Of a DNA stretch of 64,000 bases, positions 7,958 through 17,794 are shown in pieces. Every line of letters begins with the position of its first letter. Positions within the stretch are counted from its first letter, which is position 1. The stretch comes from Longispora albida DSM 44784. GTDB taxonomy: Bacteria; Actinomycetota; Actinomycetes; Mycobacteriales; Micromonosporaceae. Below the pieces are notes generated by a model. It had not been told where the DNA came from, searched no databases, and saw only the letters and a program-made list of their open reading frames with translations. Both the position numbers and the translations under genes were made by a program. The stretch is from NCBI RefSeq assembly GCF_000379825.1, contig NZ_KB903833.1:63022-127021 (forward strand). The letters are read 5' to 3'.

Positions 7958-10900
7958 TCAGTGGAAGAACGGGTTGGGCATGTTCTGTGGTGTCCACTTG
8001 TAGGGATCGGTCAGGTTGTTGTCCGTCGGCTTGTTCCACGGCGCGGAGGCCGGAGTGGAGACCGCGGTCCAGGCGACCTGCGTCGAACCGGCAGCGCTGC
8101 CCTTGATGACCGCCTGCCAGTCCGTCACGCCGCCCGGCCGGAACTGCTCGCCCCAGCCCATCGTCCGCGTCGGAGCCTTGGTGCCGTTACGAGCAGCCTG
8201 ACGGGTCAGCTGCCTGCTGATCTGGGTTTCCAGCCTGACGCCCGGCAGGCCCGGTACCTTGGCCGCGACCGCGTCAATGGCCAGACCGCCGCCGAGAGCC
8301 GCCCAGCCCTTGGCGCTCTTGTACCTCTCCTCGTCCACGAAGTCGTAGATCCGGCCGGCCGAGGACACGCCCCAGCCGATCGCGCCGACCACGGCGCAGG
8401 TACCGGCGGTGGCCAGGATGCAGGCTGCCATGCCCGCCACGGCCAGGCCGCCCGTGACCCAGTCCTTGTTGCCGCGCCACCAGTCGCTGGCCCGGCCGTC
8501 GACCAGGCACTTGAGTTCCCAGAAGTCGCACTTGGGCTTCTTCGGCGGCTCCGGGGCCGGCGGCGGTGCCAGGCACCGTTCCGGCTGCGGGGCCCGCTGC
8601 TGCGGCGGGGCGTGCTTGGACGCGGCCACCGGGCCGACGAAGTCCGTCCGCACGGTGATCACGGTGATGTCCAGCAGCCAGAGGCCGACCATGTTGCCGT
8701 ACCGGTCGAAGCCGCCGGAGCAGCCGCCGTTGCCGCACAGCACGTAGTAGTCGACGCGCCAGTACTGGATCCAGCCGTTGCCCTGCTTGGTGAACTTCTG
8801 TGTGCCCACGTACACCCAGTTGTCCGACAGGCCGCTCGGGTCGGAAAGGGTGACCGGGTTGTTGTGCGCGTAGGCGTAGCCGTTGAGCGACTGCGGGTCC
8901 GTGGACTCGAACAGCGGGTCGGCGGAGATGAACCGGCCCAGGCCCGGGTCGTACTCGCGTGCGCCCAGGTGGGTCAGCCCGGTGTTGTCCTCCGTGCCGC
9001 CGACGAAGCCCTTGTCCAGAGTGGACGGCCACGTGCCCGTCCCGCCCCGGACCTCGCCGAACGGCATGGTCCGCCGGATGGCCACCGCCTGGGTCTGCGC
9101 GCCGACCGTGATCTGGGCCGTGCCCAGGTGGTCGGCGGAGATCCAGGTCAGCCCGGAGGCGTTCCGCACGGCGATCGTGCTGCCGGTGTGGCTGTAGTAC
9201 CGGCTGGCGCTCACCGTGCCGTCGGACCTGTTGTACCGCAGTTCCTGCATCGGCAGGTACAGCGTCTTGCCCTTGGGGTCGTTCCGGATCATCCGGGAGC
9301 CCTCGGGGTCGTACAGGTAGCTGGTGAGGCCCGTGGTGTCGGAGCTCGACGCCAGGCGGCCCTCCGCGTCCCAGGTCAGCGTCTGCTCACCGCTGGCGCT
9401 GGGCCGCTTGCGCGCGCCACCGAGTTCGTCCACGCCGTAGGCGGCCGTGGTGGTGGTGCCGTTGTACGTGGTCGTGGTGCTCTTCAGGCCGTGCTTGCCG
9501 GGCTCCAGGGTGTAGCTGGTCGTCCGGTCTCCGCCGGGCAGGCCGTGCTCGACCTTCTGCGCCCGGTTGCCGGCCGCGTCGTAGCCGAAGCTCTGCCAGT
9601 ACGGCGCGGCGCCGCCCAGCGGCCCGGTACCCGGGTCCGCGGCGCAGTCGCCGCTGGCCGGGGTCCACGCGTGCTTGAGCCGCTGGAGGTTGTCCACCCG
9701 GAAGCACTGGGTGTCCGAGGCCGTCAGGTCGGAGATCTTCTCCACGTTGCCGGCCGGGTCGTAGGTGTAGCGGACGTCGGCGACCGTGGTCGGAGCCGCC
9801 TGCTTCGAGGTCCAGATCTGGGAGATCCGCCGGGTGTCCGTCTCGTAGGTACGGACCACGTCGACGGTGTTCCCGCCGTTGTTCTGGAGGGTGTAGGCAC
9901 CGACCTCACCGAAGGACGTGTAGCTGGTCGAGCCGACCAGGCTGGTCCGCAGGCTGGTGCCGTAGTTCGAGCTGAGCGTGACGGGCTGGCCGAGCGCGTT
10001 GTAGCCGTAGGTCAGCGTCTCGGTCTTCAGGCCGCCGGCCGCCGGGATCCGCACCGTGTCCTGCGAACCGTCCTGGTTGTACGTGTAGACGTAGGAGTAG
10101 GTGCCGTTCAGCCCGGTCTCGGTGTCCGGTACGACGATCTTCGTGCCGGTCGGCTTGTAGTCGATGGTGTAGCCGGTCACCTCGGAGGTGTAGGCCGCCC
10201 CGCCCGAGTAGCGGATGGTCTTCACGGGCTTGCCGTTGACCTTGTTGCCGCTGGACAGCACGTCGTAGGTCCACTCGGCGAGCTTGGTCCCGGTGTCCGC
10301 CGGGCCCTGGAACAGGCCGGTCTTGCGGTTCAGCTTGTCGTACGTGTGGGTCAGGGTCACACCCCGGGCGTCGGTCGAGGTCAGCAGCTCGCCGCCGTCG
10401 CCGTACGCCGAGGTGCTCGTGCCCTTGTCCGGGTCGATGGTCTTGACCTTGCGGCCACGCATGTCGTACTCGTAGGTCCACTTGAGACCCGAGGGACCGG
10501 TCAGCTCGGTGAGCTGGTTCTTCCGGTTGTAGGTGTACCTGGTCGCGGTGAAGCCGGTGTCGGAACCAGCCGCCACCCCGGCGTCGTACTGCCGGATCTC
10601 CCTGACCCGGCCGCCGGCGTCGGTGACGTTCGAGCTGACCACGCCGCCGCGCGGCGGGATGGTGTCGACGCGGTCACCCGAGTACTGGATGCTGGTCCGC
10701 CACTTCTCCGTCCCACCGGGGCTGCCGCCGGACGGCGCGCTGGTCATGAGGACGGTGGCGGTCTTGCGGCCGGCACCGTCGTACAGGGTGGTGTTCTGAG
10801 CCGGGATCACCTCGCTCGGGATGAACAGGTTGTCGCCCGGCGCGACAGTGCTCAGGTAGGCGCTGTTCTCCCGGAGCACCCGGCCGACGCTGTCGTAGTA

Positions 10901-13900
10901 GGTGTCGGTCACGACGGCGTTGGGACCGCCGGCCGCGTCGGGGATCTGGGTCTGGCGTGCGCGCAGGAGGCTGTCGTAGAAGGTGCGGGTGGCGATGTAG
11001 CCGCCTGCCTGGTTCAGCTTCTCCGTCTTCACGACGCTGGGTGCGTTGTTGCGGAACAGATAGGTGTACCGCATGGAGGGGTCCTGCGTGCCCCGGTCGC
11101 GGCCCGGCTGCCACACGGCGGTCAGGTTACCGAGACCGTCGTACGCCATCTCGGTCCTGCGGCCATTGGAGTCCACAGTGGACGTGGCGTGCCCCCAGGC
11201 TGGCTCGATCGTGGTGACGGTGTTCCACCCCATCGGATCCGTGACCGTGGTACCGGTGACCGGACCACCCTTGGCCGGGGTGTACGCCGTCTTGATCGTG
11301 TTGCCCTTGACGTTGGCGGAGACCACCGGACGGCCGTGGTCGTCGTAGGTCGCCGTGGAGGTCTGGAGGTAGGAAGGCGCGCCGTTGTACTCCTTCAGCG
11401 CGTCCGTCCGGGTGACGTCACCCTTCGTCGGGGCCGCGCCGTGCCCCTGGCCGTCGTAGTAGGTCAGGTCGTCGCTGAGCACGTCGTCGGCGGTGATGCC
11501 GGTTCCGGCCAGCGCCTTGGCGCAGTCCGTGGCGTACGCGCGCACCCGCGAGACCGTCGCCACGATCCACCGGCTGCTGCTCGTACTGCGGGCGTAGTCG
11601 CTGATGCTGCACTTCTCGTCACCGGCACCGGGCTCGCCCAGGTCCTCGGACCGCAGCTCCATGCCGTAGGTGTCGTCGTACACCGTCCGGGTGATCGTGG
11701 TGCGGGCAGGCCTGCCCTTGTCCAGGGCCGCCCGGTAGTGGATGGCTCCGGTGTGCAGGAACCTGGCGTGCACCGTGGTGCCGTTGATCGTCCGGGTGGC
11801 GGTCGGCGGCGACTGCCAGGGCTCGTGCACCTCGGCCGACACCTCGGCCCCGCCCGGCCCGTTGTACGTGATCACCTCACGGACCTGGCCGCTGAAGGCA
11901 GCCTCGTCGTTGACCGCCGGGGCGGTACCAGCCGCGGGCAGCTGCACGCTGCGGGTACCCGAGGGCAGCTTGTCCCCGTGCATGCCCCGGAAGTAGCGGG
12001 TCTCCACCGAGGTCCGCTGGCCGGCGTCGCCCTTGGTCGTCCGGACAGCGCCGTAGCCCCGCCACACCGACCAGTTCTTGCTGTCGGCCTTGATCAGGCC
12101 GTCGTCGTCGGTGTAGTGCCAGGCCGGAGCGCCCAGGTAGTCGTAGTGCGTCTGGATCAGCGGCGAGCCGCCGGTCAGGTCGGCCTCGATCACGTCGGTC
12201 ACGACGTATTTGTGGAAGAAGTCGATGACCGGGCTGGTGTAGCCCTGCGGGATCCACTTGACCGGGTAGCAGCGCTTGATGTTGTCCTGGAGATTGAACT
12301 TGTCCGGGACGTTGGAGCCCGCCACGCACTCCGGAGCGGAGTACGTCACGTCGATCTTGCCGCCGGACTCGGTGTTGATCGTCTTGATCCGCCACCAGTT
12401 CATCGCCGGGGAGTGGTCGATCGTGTCCACCCGGTTGGCCAGCTGGATGCCGGTGAAGCTGATGTCCGGCAGGGTGGCCGTGCCACCCACGTGACCGGTG
12501 TGCCCGATCTTCTGCAGCCACAGCCCGGCACGCGTGCCGTCACCCGGGTCGGGGAACGAGTGCGTCAGGGTCCAGCTGTCGACGTTGCGGTACGCCGAGC
12601 CGCCCCATACCTGCGTGGTCACGGTGGCCAGCCGCCGGGTGGTCCAGAAGCTCGGGTACGGCAGCTGGCAGCTGCTGGCCTGGCAGTCCTGGTCCCACGG
12701 GGTGTCCGGCCAGTGCGCGGCGTCCCTGGTACCGCAGGAGGACAGGCACCGGTCGCCGTAGCCGAACTCGACCCGCGCCGGCGCGCTGCCGGACACGTCG
12801 GTCCGGGTGCCGTACTCGATCCGGCTGAGGTAGCTCGCCCGGTCGTAGCTGGTCGCGTTGCTGGGCGTGCCGTTGCGGCCGTACTTGTTGGTCTCCTTGG
12901 CGTACGTGTACGACATCGTGTTGCCGTGCGTGTCGACCACGTAGTCGAGGTTCCACCGCCAGGCCTGCGCGCACCACGACTCGTTGTACGTGGTCAGCCT
13001 GCACGGCTCGCCGGAGTGGTTGCCGAACACCGGGACGGTCAGGGTGGACTGCGCCGCCCGGCCGAACCAGTACTGGACGCCGGTCGGCGTGGTCACCACC
13101 CAGTGCTCGCCGTCGTTGTCGCCGTTGCCGTTGCCGGTCTTGCGCTCGACGTAGCTGCCGTCGTCCGCGCGCAGCCGCCACCGCCCGGCGACGTTCGGAT
13201 CCTTGATCAGCTCACCGCCACGGCCGGGCATCGACAGGGTGGCGTTGTCCGTCACCCAGCACAGGTCGCTGGTCTTGGACGTGTTGTTCGGGTTGCCGGC
13301 CATGTCGTCGGAGCACGGGACGTACCGCCGCTCGATGTACCCGGCACTCCAGTCGAAGCCCTCACCGATCTCGGACGGCTGGTTGTTGGAGGCCGCCATC
13401 CGGCCGTCGACGCTCGCCGAGGAGTAGCCGAAGGCGATCGACGGCGCGGGGCCGCCGGCCGCCGGGGGCACGCGCAGCGGGTACGACCAGCTGAAGTCGC
13501 CGGCCGCACCACCGGCCGACCAGCTCGACGAGGAGGCGAGCGGGGTGGCGGCGTAGCTTCCGGATGTGCCGGAGGCGCCAGCGGACAGCGCGAACAGCCC
13601 GCCGGACGGCGCCGCGGCGAACGACCTGGCGGCGCTGTCGGCACCGGGCAGGCTGAGGGTCGCCGTCACCGAGCCGGCCTGGACGTTGTTGACGCCTTCG
13701 ACCGGCTTGCCCTGGCAGCCAGCTGCGGCCGGGGTGGTCAGGGCGCACTCGGGCAGGGCGTAGAGCCGGAGCCGGCCTGCCCAGTCGCCGCCGTAGCCGC
13801 CGCGGAAGGCTGAGTAGTCGACGGTCACCTTGGCCTGGGTGCCTGCCCCGTCGGTGGTGGCCCGGAAGACCATGCCGTTCGCGCCGGCCGCCGTGGTGGC

Positions 13901-14335
13901 CGCCCGGTCGAGTACCTGCAGGCGCAGCTTGCCGGCTGTGCCCAGCGCGGAAGGTGCCGCGGCTGCGCCCTTCGGCGCCTGGCCGGCTGGTTCGACCCAG
14001 ATCGGCAGGTCACCGGCCCTGGCCGCGCCGGAACGCAGCCCGGCGGTCCGGTCACCCGCGCCGTCCAGGCTGATCTCGGCCGTACCGGCGGCCGGCCAGA
14101 CGGGCGGCCTGGCCGGCGACGGGGCCTGTGCGGTGGTTTGCGGGGACTGGCCCGGCTTCACCGTACGGCCGGCGACCGGCTTCTCTTTCTGAGCGCTGCC
14201 CGGCTGGTACCTGGCCTTCGGAGCGGCCAGCGCCGGGGAGGCTGGCAGGAGGGACGCGGCCATGGCGGCGGCGAGCCCGGCTTGGAGCAACCGGGTACCG
14301 GCCCTGGCCAGCGCATAACGGGATGATAAGCCCAC
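7958..14335 (-). CDS. Secreted RHS/YD-repeat protein with variable C-terminal tail
   Basis: This 2125-residue protein starts with GTG 14335 (GAGGAG about 9 bases upstream) and a signal peptide ending near ASPALA (about residue 37). A region with the actinobacterial RHS motif YPLRVPPAAGGPAPS (near 285) is followed by a very long array of YD repeats (YTYDPAGN, YGYNALGQ and similar; about 950-1750) that should form a large beta cocoon. The conserved RHS core (LGAREYDPGLGRFISADP) is near 1795-1815. The remaining roughly 290 residues are a unique tail with a Pro-rich stretch, a hydrophobic segment (about 1955-1985) and a C-terminal unit ending NPFFH. In polymorphic toxin systems this tail is the effector; I do not recognise its family. 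Codon 3 is the rare TTA. Confidence 0.85.
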   Translation of the reverse strand: MGLSSRYALARAGTRLLQAGLAAAMAASLLPASPALAAPKARYQPGSAQKEKPVAGRTVKPGQSPQTTAQAPSPARPPVWPAAGTAEISLDGAGDRTAGLRSGAARAGDLPIWVEPAGQAPKGAAAAPSALGTAGKLRLQVLDRAATTAAGANGMVFRATTDGAGTQAKVTVDYSAFRGGYGGDWAGRLRLYALPECALTTPAAAGCQGKPVEGVNNVQAGSVTATLSLPGADSAARSFAAAPSGGLFALSAGASGTSGSYAATPLASSSSWSAGGAAGDFSWSYPLRVPPAAGGPAPSIAFGYSSASVDGRMAASNNQPSEIGEGFDWSAGYIERRYVPCSDDMAGNPNNTSKTSDLCWVTDNATLSMPGRGGELIKDPNVAGRWRLRADDGSYVERKTGNGNGDNDGEHWVVTTPTGVQYWFGRAAQSTLTVPVFGNHSGEPCRLTTYNESWCAQAWRWNLDYVVDTHGNTMSYTYAKETNKYGRNGTPSNATSYDRASYLSRIEYGTRTDVSGSAPARVEFGYGDRCLSSCGTRDAAHWPDTPWDQDCQASSCQLPYPSFWTTRRLATVTTQVWGGSAYRNVDSWTLTHSFPDPGDGTRAGLWLQKIGHTGHVGGTATLPDISFTGIQLANRVDTIDHSPAMNWWRIKTINTESGGKIDVTYSAPECVAGSNVPDKFNLQDNIKRCYPVKWIPQGYTSPVIDFFHKYVVTDVIEADLTGGSPLIQTHYDYLGAPAWHYTDDDGLIKADSKNWSVWRGYGAVRTTKGDAGQRTSVETRYFRGMHGDKLPSGTRSVQLPAAGTAPAVNDEAAFSGQVREVITYNGPGGAEVSAEVHEPWQSPPTATRTINGTTVHARFLHTGAIHYRAALDKGRPARTTITRTVYDDTYGMELRSEDLGEPGAGDEKCSISDYARSTSSSRWIVATVSRVRAYATDCAKALAGTGITADDVLSDDLTYYDGQGHGAAPTKGDVTRTDALKEYNGAPSYLQTSTATYDDHGRPVVSANVKGNTIKTAYTPAKGGPVTGTTVTDPMGWNTVTTIEPAWGHATSTVDSNGRRTEMAYDGLGNLTAVWQPGRDRGTQDPSMRYTYLFRNNAPSVVKTEKLNQAGGYIATRTFYDSLLRARQTQIPDAAGGPNAVVTDTYYDSVGRVLRENSAYLSTVAPGDNLFIPSEVIPAQNTTLYDGAGRKTATVLMTSAPSGGSPGGTEKWRTSIQYSGDRVDTIPPRGGVVSSNVTDAGGRVREIRQYDAGVAAGSDTGFTATRYTYNRKNQLTELTGPSGLKWTYEYDMRGRKVKTIDPDKGTSTSAYGDGGELLTSTDARGVTLTHTYDKLNRKTGLFQGPADTGTKLAEWTYDVLSSGNKVNGKPVKTIRYSGGAAYTSEVTGYTIDYKPTGTKIVVPDTETGLNGTYSYVYTYNQDGSQDTVRIPAAGGLKTETLTYGYNALGQPVTLSSNYGTSLRTSLVGSTSYTSFGEVGAYTLQNNGGNTVDVVRTYETDTRRISQIWTSKQAAPTTVADVRYTYDPAGNVEKISDLTASDTQCFRVDNLQRLKHAWTPASGDCAADPGTGPLGGAAPYWQSFGYDAAGNRAQKVEHGLPGGDRTTSYTLEPGKHGLKSTTTTYNGTTTTAAYGVDELGGARKRPSASGEQTLTWDAEGRLASSSDTTGLTSYLYDPEGSRMIRNDPKGKTLYLPMQELRYNRSDGTVSASRYYSHTGSTIAVRNASGLTWISADHLGTAQITVGAQTQAVAIRRTMPFGEVRGGTGTWPSTLDKGFVGGTEDNTGLTHLGAREYDPGLGRFISADPLFESTDPQSLNGYAYAHNNPVTLSDPSGLSDNWVYVGTQKFTKQGNGWIQYWRVDYYVLCGNGGCSGGFDRYGNMVGLWLLDITVITVRTDFVGPVAASKHAPPQQRAPQPERCLAPPPAPEPPKKPKCDFWELKCLVDGRASDWWRGNKDWVTGGLAVAGMAACILATAGTCAVVGAIGWGVSSAGRIYDFVDEERYKSAKGWAALGGGLAIDAVAAKVPGLPGVRLETQISRQLTRQAARNGTKAPTRTMGWGEQFRPGGVTDWQAVIKGSAAGSTQVAWTAVSTPASAPWNKPTDNNLTDPYKWTPQNMPNPFFH

Positions 14336-14578
14336 TGTGGACTCTCCTCATCAGCGATGGAGGGGTGCGAGAGTCGCAGAAAGCACCCTGAATCGCCCGT
14401 CGCCGGGCAGAAGGGTGCTACCAGGAAAAAGGGATGGTCAGCGGCGAGGCGCCCAGCACAGTGGACGGATACCGACTTGGTTACGCGCAGGCAGAACGGC
14501 TCGCATAACAACCCCCGTGGTTGGTTACCGCGACGCCGTGAGTAGACAGTCCCCGGCGGGCGACTGTCAACCTGACAT

Positions 14579-15340
14579 TTACCGGACCGGATACCCGGCC
14601 GTGGCGAGAGTGGACTTGACCTCGCCGATCGTCAGCTGGCCGAAGTGGAAGACGCTGGCGGCCAGCACGGCGTCGGCTCCGGCCTCGACGGCTGGCGGGA
14701 AGTCGGCGAGCGCCCCGGCCCCGCCGCTCGCGATGACCGGGATGCCGACGGCCGCGCGGACGGCCGTGATCAGCTCCAGGTCGAAGCCGGCCTTCGTACC
14801 GTCGGCGTCCATCGAGTTCAGCAGCAGCTCACCGGCGCCCAGCTCTGCCACGCGGACGGCCCATCCGATCGCGTCGATGCCGGTACCCCGGCGGCCGCCG
14901 TGCGTGGTGACCTCGAAGCCGGAGGGTGTCCCGGGGGCCCGGCGGACGTCCAGCGACAGGGTCAGCACCTGACGGCCGAAGCGCTCGGCGATCTCGGAGA
15001 TCAGCTCGGGGCGGGCGATGGCGGCCGTGTTGACCCCGACCTTGTCGGCTCCGGAGCGCAGCAGCACGTCCACGTCCTCGACGCTGCGGACTCCCCCGCC
15101 GACCGTGAGCGGGATGAAAACGGTCTCCGCCGTCCGGCGCACCGTGTCGAGCAGGGTCCCGCGCCCGGCGGCCGAGGCGGAGACGTCCAGGAAGACCAGC
15201 TCGTCGGCCCCTGCAGCGTCGTACGCAGCCGCGAGCTCCACCGGGTCGCCAGCGTCGCGCAGGCCCTCGAACTTCACGCCCTTGACCACCCGGCCCGCGT
15301 CGACGTCGAGGCAGGGGATCACCCGGATGGCCACAGTCAT
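14579..15340 (-). CDS. hisF: Imidazole glycerol phosphate synthase cyclase subunit
   Basis: HisF uses ammonia from HisH to convert PRFAR into imidazole glycerol phosphate and AICAR in histidine synthesis. The 253-residue TIM barrel is complete. It has the N-terminal catalytic Asp in [15 protein letters not shown] (Asp12), the second Asp in SLDVRR near 130, and the phosphate-binding glycines VGGGVRS and ASGGAG. It lies 13 kb from the other his genes (28309-33052) but on the same strand and next to a Rid-family gene. In many actinobacteria the order is hisA-ridA-hisF, so the cluster looks split rather than shuffled. Confidence 0.95.
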   Translation of the reverse strand: MTVAIRVIPCLDVDAGRVVKGVKFEGLRDAGDPVELAAAYDAAGADELVFLDVSASAAGRGTLLDTVRRTAETVFIPLTVGGGVRSVEDVDVLLRSGADKVGVNTAAIARPELISEIAERFGRQVLTLSLDVRRAPGTPSGFEVTTHGGRRGTGIDAIGWAVRVAELGAGELLLNSMDADGTKAGFDLELITAVRAAVGIPVIASGGAGALADFPPAVEAGADAVLAASVFHFGQLTIGEVKSTLATAGYPVR

Positions 15341-15625
15341 GGTCCCAGGTTAGCCGCGGGGGCCGGGCGCCCCCCGCGCCCAGCCCCCGGCCTCCCACTC
15401 CCTGGACCACGGCCCTCCACCGCCGTCCAGGTGCCCGGGTCCCCCCTGGAGACGGGGACCCGGACCCCCGGCCCGCACCGTCCAGGGCAGCGAAGCGAGA
15501 AGACGGTGCGGTCCGGGGCTGGCGGCCCGAGCAGCCGCCACGCACCGGCCCGGGCCCCGGACGGGCCGCAGACACACCCGGCCGGAGCCCGGGCCGGCAG
15601 TCTCACCGGAGCTGGCAGGCCAGCG
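15341..15625. other. Extremely GC-rich structured intergenic region between ridA and hisF
   Basis: No gene is supported in these roughly 285 bases. Several inverted repeats stand out: CCGGGTCCCC at 15435-15444 with its complement at 15454-15463, GCACCGTC at 15475-15482 with its complement at 15502-15509, and a G-run/C-run pair near 15356-15380. The segments read like stacked hairpins, possibly terminators after ridA or a decayed repeat. The minus-strand open frame across it has no recognisable domain and is rejected as a gene. Confidence 0.4.
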
Positions 15626-16009
15626 TCACGGGTGGTACGCCTCCACCTCGACCTCGACCAGGTGGTCCGGGTGGAGCAGCCGGGCGGCGACGACCAGGGT
15701 GGCGGCCGGCTTCACCACGCCGAACAGCTCGCCGTGCGCCCGGCCCACCGCGTCGGCGTGCGCCGGGTCGGTGATGTACATCCGGGTCCTGACCACCTCG
15801 CCGACCGAGGCTCCCGCGTCCACGATCGCGTCGAGCGCGATCCGGAACGCCTCCTTCGTCTGCCCGGCCGGGTCGCCGGCACACCGGACATCTCCGTCCA
15901 CTGTGGCCGTGCACCCGGCCGAGACGATCCACGGGCCGGCCTTCACCGCCCGCGAGTAGCCGTACAAGCTTTCCCAAGGGCCATTCGAGCTGAATCGCTG
16001 AACAGTCAT
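15626..16009 (-). CDS. Rid-family (YjgF/YER057c/UK114) protein
   Basis: The 127-residue protein (from ATG 16009, MTVQRFSSNG) has the Rid fold: WIVSAGCTA near the N-terminus, AGQTKEAFRIALDAIVDAGAS in the middle and VEVEVEAYHP at the end. RidA proteins deaminate reactive enamines and imines formed by PLP enzymes. The Arg of the canonical RidA active site (usually PAR followed by S or T) is absent; the equivalent segment reads KPAATLVVAARL, so it belongs to a divergent Rid subgroup and its imine deaminase activity is uncertain. A GTG 17 codons upstream is possible but precedes the domain. It sits between a protease gene and hisF. Confidence 0.85.
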   Translation of the reverse strand: MTVQRFSSNGPWESLYGYSRAVKAGPWIVSAGCTATVDGDVRCAGDPAGQTKEAFRIALDAIVDAGASVGEVVRTRMYITDPAHADAVGRAHGELFGVVKPAATLVVAARLLHPDHLVEVEVEAYHP

Positions 16010-16067
16010 GCCCGGCTCAACGCTTGTGCATCCAAGTTCGTAACGGCCTTCGGGCGCCACAAGCCGT

Positions 16068-17693
16068 TCAGACGGTGACAGTCCAGCCGTTTAGGCTACC
16101 GAAATTCCATGCTTTGCCATCGGTTACCCGCAATGTCCAGGTGCCGCTGGCCGCCGAGGAGACATGCGGGATCTGGTATGTCCCGCCGGAGTAGCTGGTA
16201 CAACCGGAGCCACTTGACTTCACCGGGTACTGCTGGCCACCAGGAGCGAGCAGGACGATGCTGAGTTCCTCGCCGCACCAGTGGGAGGCGCTGACCTTCA
16301 CCGTCACCGTGCTCGCGGCGGAGCCGGTGGCCGTGGAGGTGATGGGGCTGTTGACGGAGCCCGGGTCGGGTACGAAATAGAACTGGTTGTTCGTGAAGGT
16401 GCGCCCCGACGGCGGCTGTGTCGTCGGCGGAGTGGTGGTCGGCGGGACTGTGGTCGGGGGTGCCGTGGTCGTGGGCGGTGCGGTGGTCACCGGGGGTGTG
16501 GTGCCGGTGGTGTAGAGCGTGAGGTTCCATTTCGACAGAGCTTCGGCGACGGGCTGGAAGACTGTGTTGGGGTTGCTCTGCCCGCACGGGTTGCCGCCGC
16601 CGGAGTGCAGGCCGACGGCCTTGGTGCCCAGCACGTACGCCCCGCCGGAGTCCCCGCCGCCGGAGCAGGCGTCCGTGTAGGACAGTCCGTCGATCACGAG
16701 CCCGTTGCCGTAGTTGACGGACTGGTTCACGGCGGTGACCTTGCCGCACCGCCACTGGGTGTTGTTTCCCGAGTGGCACACGGCATCGCCGACCAGCGCC
16801 TCGGCCGTACCGGTCACCGCGACTGACCCATTCCCCCAGGTGTTGACCGCGCTGCTCAGGCTCCAGTTGTTCGCGTGGTTGACGGCCACGGCACCGAAGT
16901 CGCCCTCGCGCGCGTTGACGCTCCGCGAACCGCCCACATTGGACGTGCCTAGCTGCTCGCCCTTGGTACCGGAGGAGTTCTTGCCGAATGCGGCCTGGTT
17001 GGCGTCGTTGGTGCAGTGCCCGGCGGTGACGAAGTGCTTGCCGCCCTGGGCGTCGGTCGCGGCGAACCCGATCGAGCAGTAGGTCTCCGTGCCGGGCCAC
17101 CACGGGTCGCCGCCCTGGACAACTCCGCTCTGCTGCCGGACCTGCGCCGGCTCGGTGACCACGCGCACGGCCGGGCTGAGCTGCTGTGCCCGGGTCACGA
17201 AAGGCGTGGCCCGCGTCGCGTCGTGTACCCGGATCACGACGCTCCCGGTCTGGGCATCCACGCCCCAGCCGTTCACGCCGCCCAAGCCGTTCCCGCCGTC
17301 GCGGCCGGGCAGCTCGCCGATCAGCCTGGCGATGCCGGACAGGTCCGCGAGGCTGTACTGGAGCTTCTTCGGGACGCCGCCAGCCGCCCGGACAGCGGCG
17401 GCCTCGCTCTCCGAGGAGACGGCGACGGTGAGCTTGCCGCTGTCCGCGTCGAACCAGGCGCCCGCGCGCAGTCCCGGTGCGAGCCGGGCTGCCGCCGCGT
17501 GGGCCTGGTCCTGCCTGACCAGCCGGTCCTTCGCCTGCTTCTCGGTCAGCCCGAGGTCGCGGCGCAGGCCGGCGACCACGCCGGACTCCGATGTGGACAG
17601 TGGCGTGGACGGTTCGGCCGCGAGGGACACGGCACCAGCCGCCGCGGCCGTGACGGCCCCGGCGAGGATCGCTATCAGTGGTGTCTTCTTCAT
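16068..17693 (-). CDS. Secreted S1 (alpha-lytic/streptogrisin type) serine protease with P domain
   Basis: The 541-residue preproprotein has a signal peptide (about 1-27), an alpha-lytic-protease-type prodomain (about 40-190) and a chymotrypsin-fold catalytic domain (about 200-385). The triad is His in VTAGHC near 226, Asp in EGDFGAV near 264 and Ser in GGGDSGGAY near 349. A Thr/Pro linker (about 392-425) joins it to a C-terminal proprotein-convertase-like P/Homo-B domain (about 430-541, with the typical GTWTLRVTD). It should be exported and self-cleaved; the P domain probably aids folding or substrate binding. It is divergent from the AAA/LuxR regulator, sharing a 101-base region that probably contains both promoters. 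Confidence 0.9.
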   Translation of the reverse strand: MKKTPLIAILAGAVTAAAAGAVSLAAEPSTPLSTSESGVVAGLRRDLGLTEKQAKDRLVRQDQAHAAAARLAPGLRAGAWFDADSGKLTVAVSSESEAAAVRAAGGVPKKLQYSLADLSGIARLIGELPGRDGGNGLGGVNGWGVDAQTGSVVIRVHDATRATPFVTRAQQLSPAVRVVTEPAQVRQQSGVVQGGDPWWPGTETYCSIGFAATDAQGGKHFVTAGHCTNDANQAAFGKNSSGTKGEQLGTSNVGGSRSVNAREGDFGAVAVNHANNWSLSSAVNTWGNGSVAVTGTAEALVGDAVCHSGNNTQWRCGKVTAVNQSVNYGNGLVIDGLSYTDACSGGGDSGGAYVLGTKAVGLHSGGGNPCGQSNPNTVFQPVAEALSKWNLTLYTTGTTPPVTTAPPTTTAPPTTVPPTTTPPTTQPPSGRTFTNNQFYFVPDPGSVNSPITSTATGSAASTVTVKVSASHWCGEELSIVLLAPGGQQYPVKSSGSGCTSYSGGTYQIPHVSSAASGTWTLRVTDGKAWNFGSLNGWTVTV

Positions 17694-17794
17694 GTCCGGG
17701 AACGCTAGGCAGCCCCGGAACCTGGCGATATAGAGGTTTCCCTTGCATTGCCCCCTTCACCCTCCGTTAAGGAAAAATCTATTACCGTCGCTAC

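Noticed and set aside
7625-13813. 2062-codon open frame on the plus strand opposite the RHS gene
   Set aside because: High-GC antisense shadow: Val/Arg/Gly/Ala-rich with no domain. The minus strand has signal peptide, YD repeats and RHS core.
15337-15606. 89-codon minus-strand frame between ridA and hisF
   Set aside because: Pro/Gly/Arg-rich, no domain, lies in the stacked-hairpin region; probably GC-driven.
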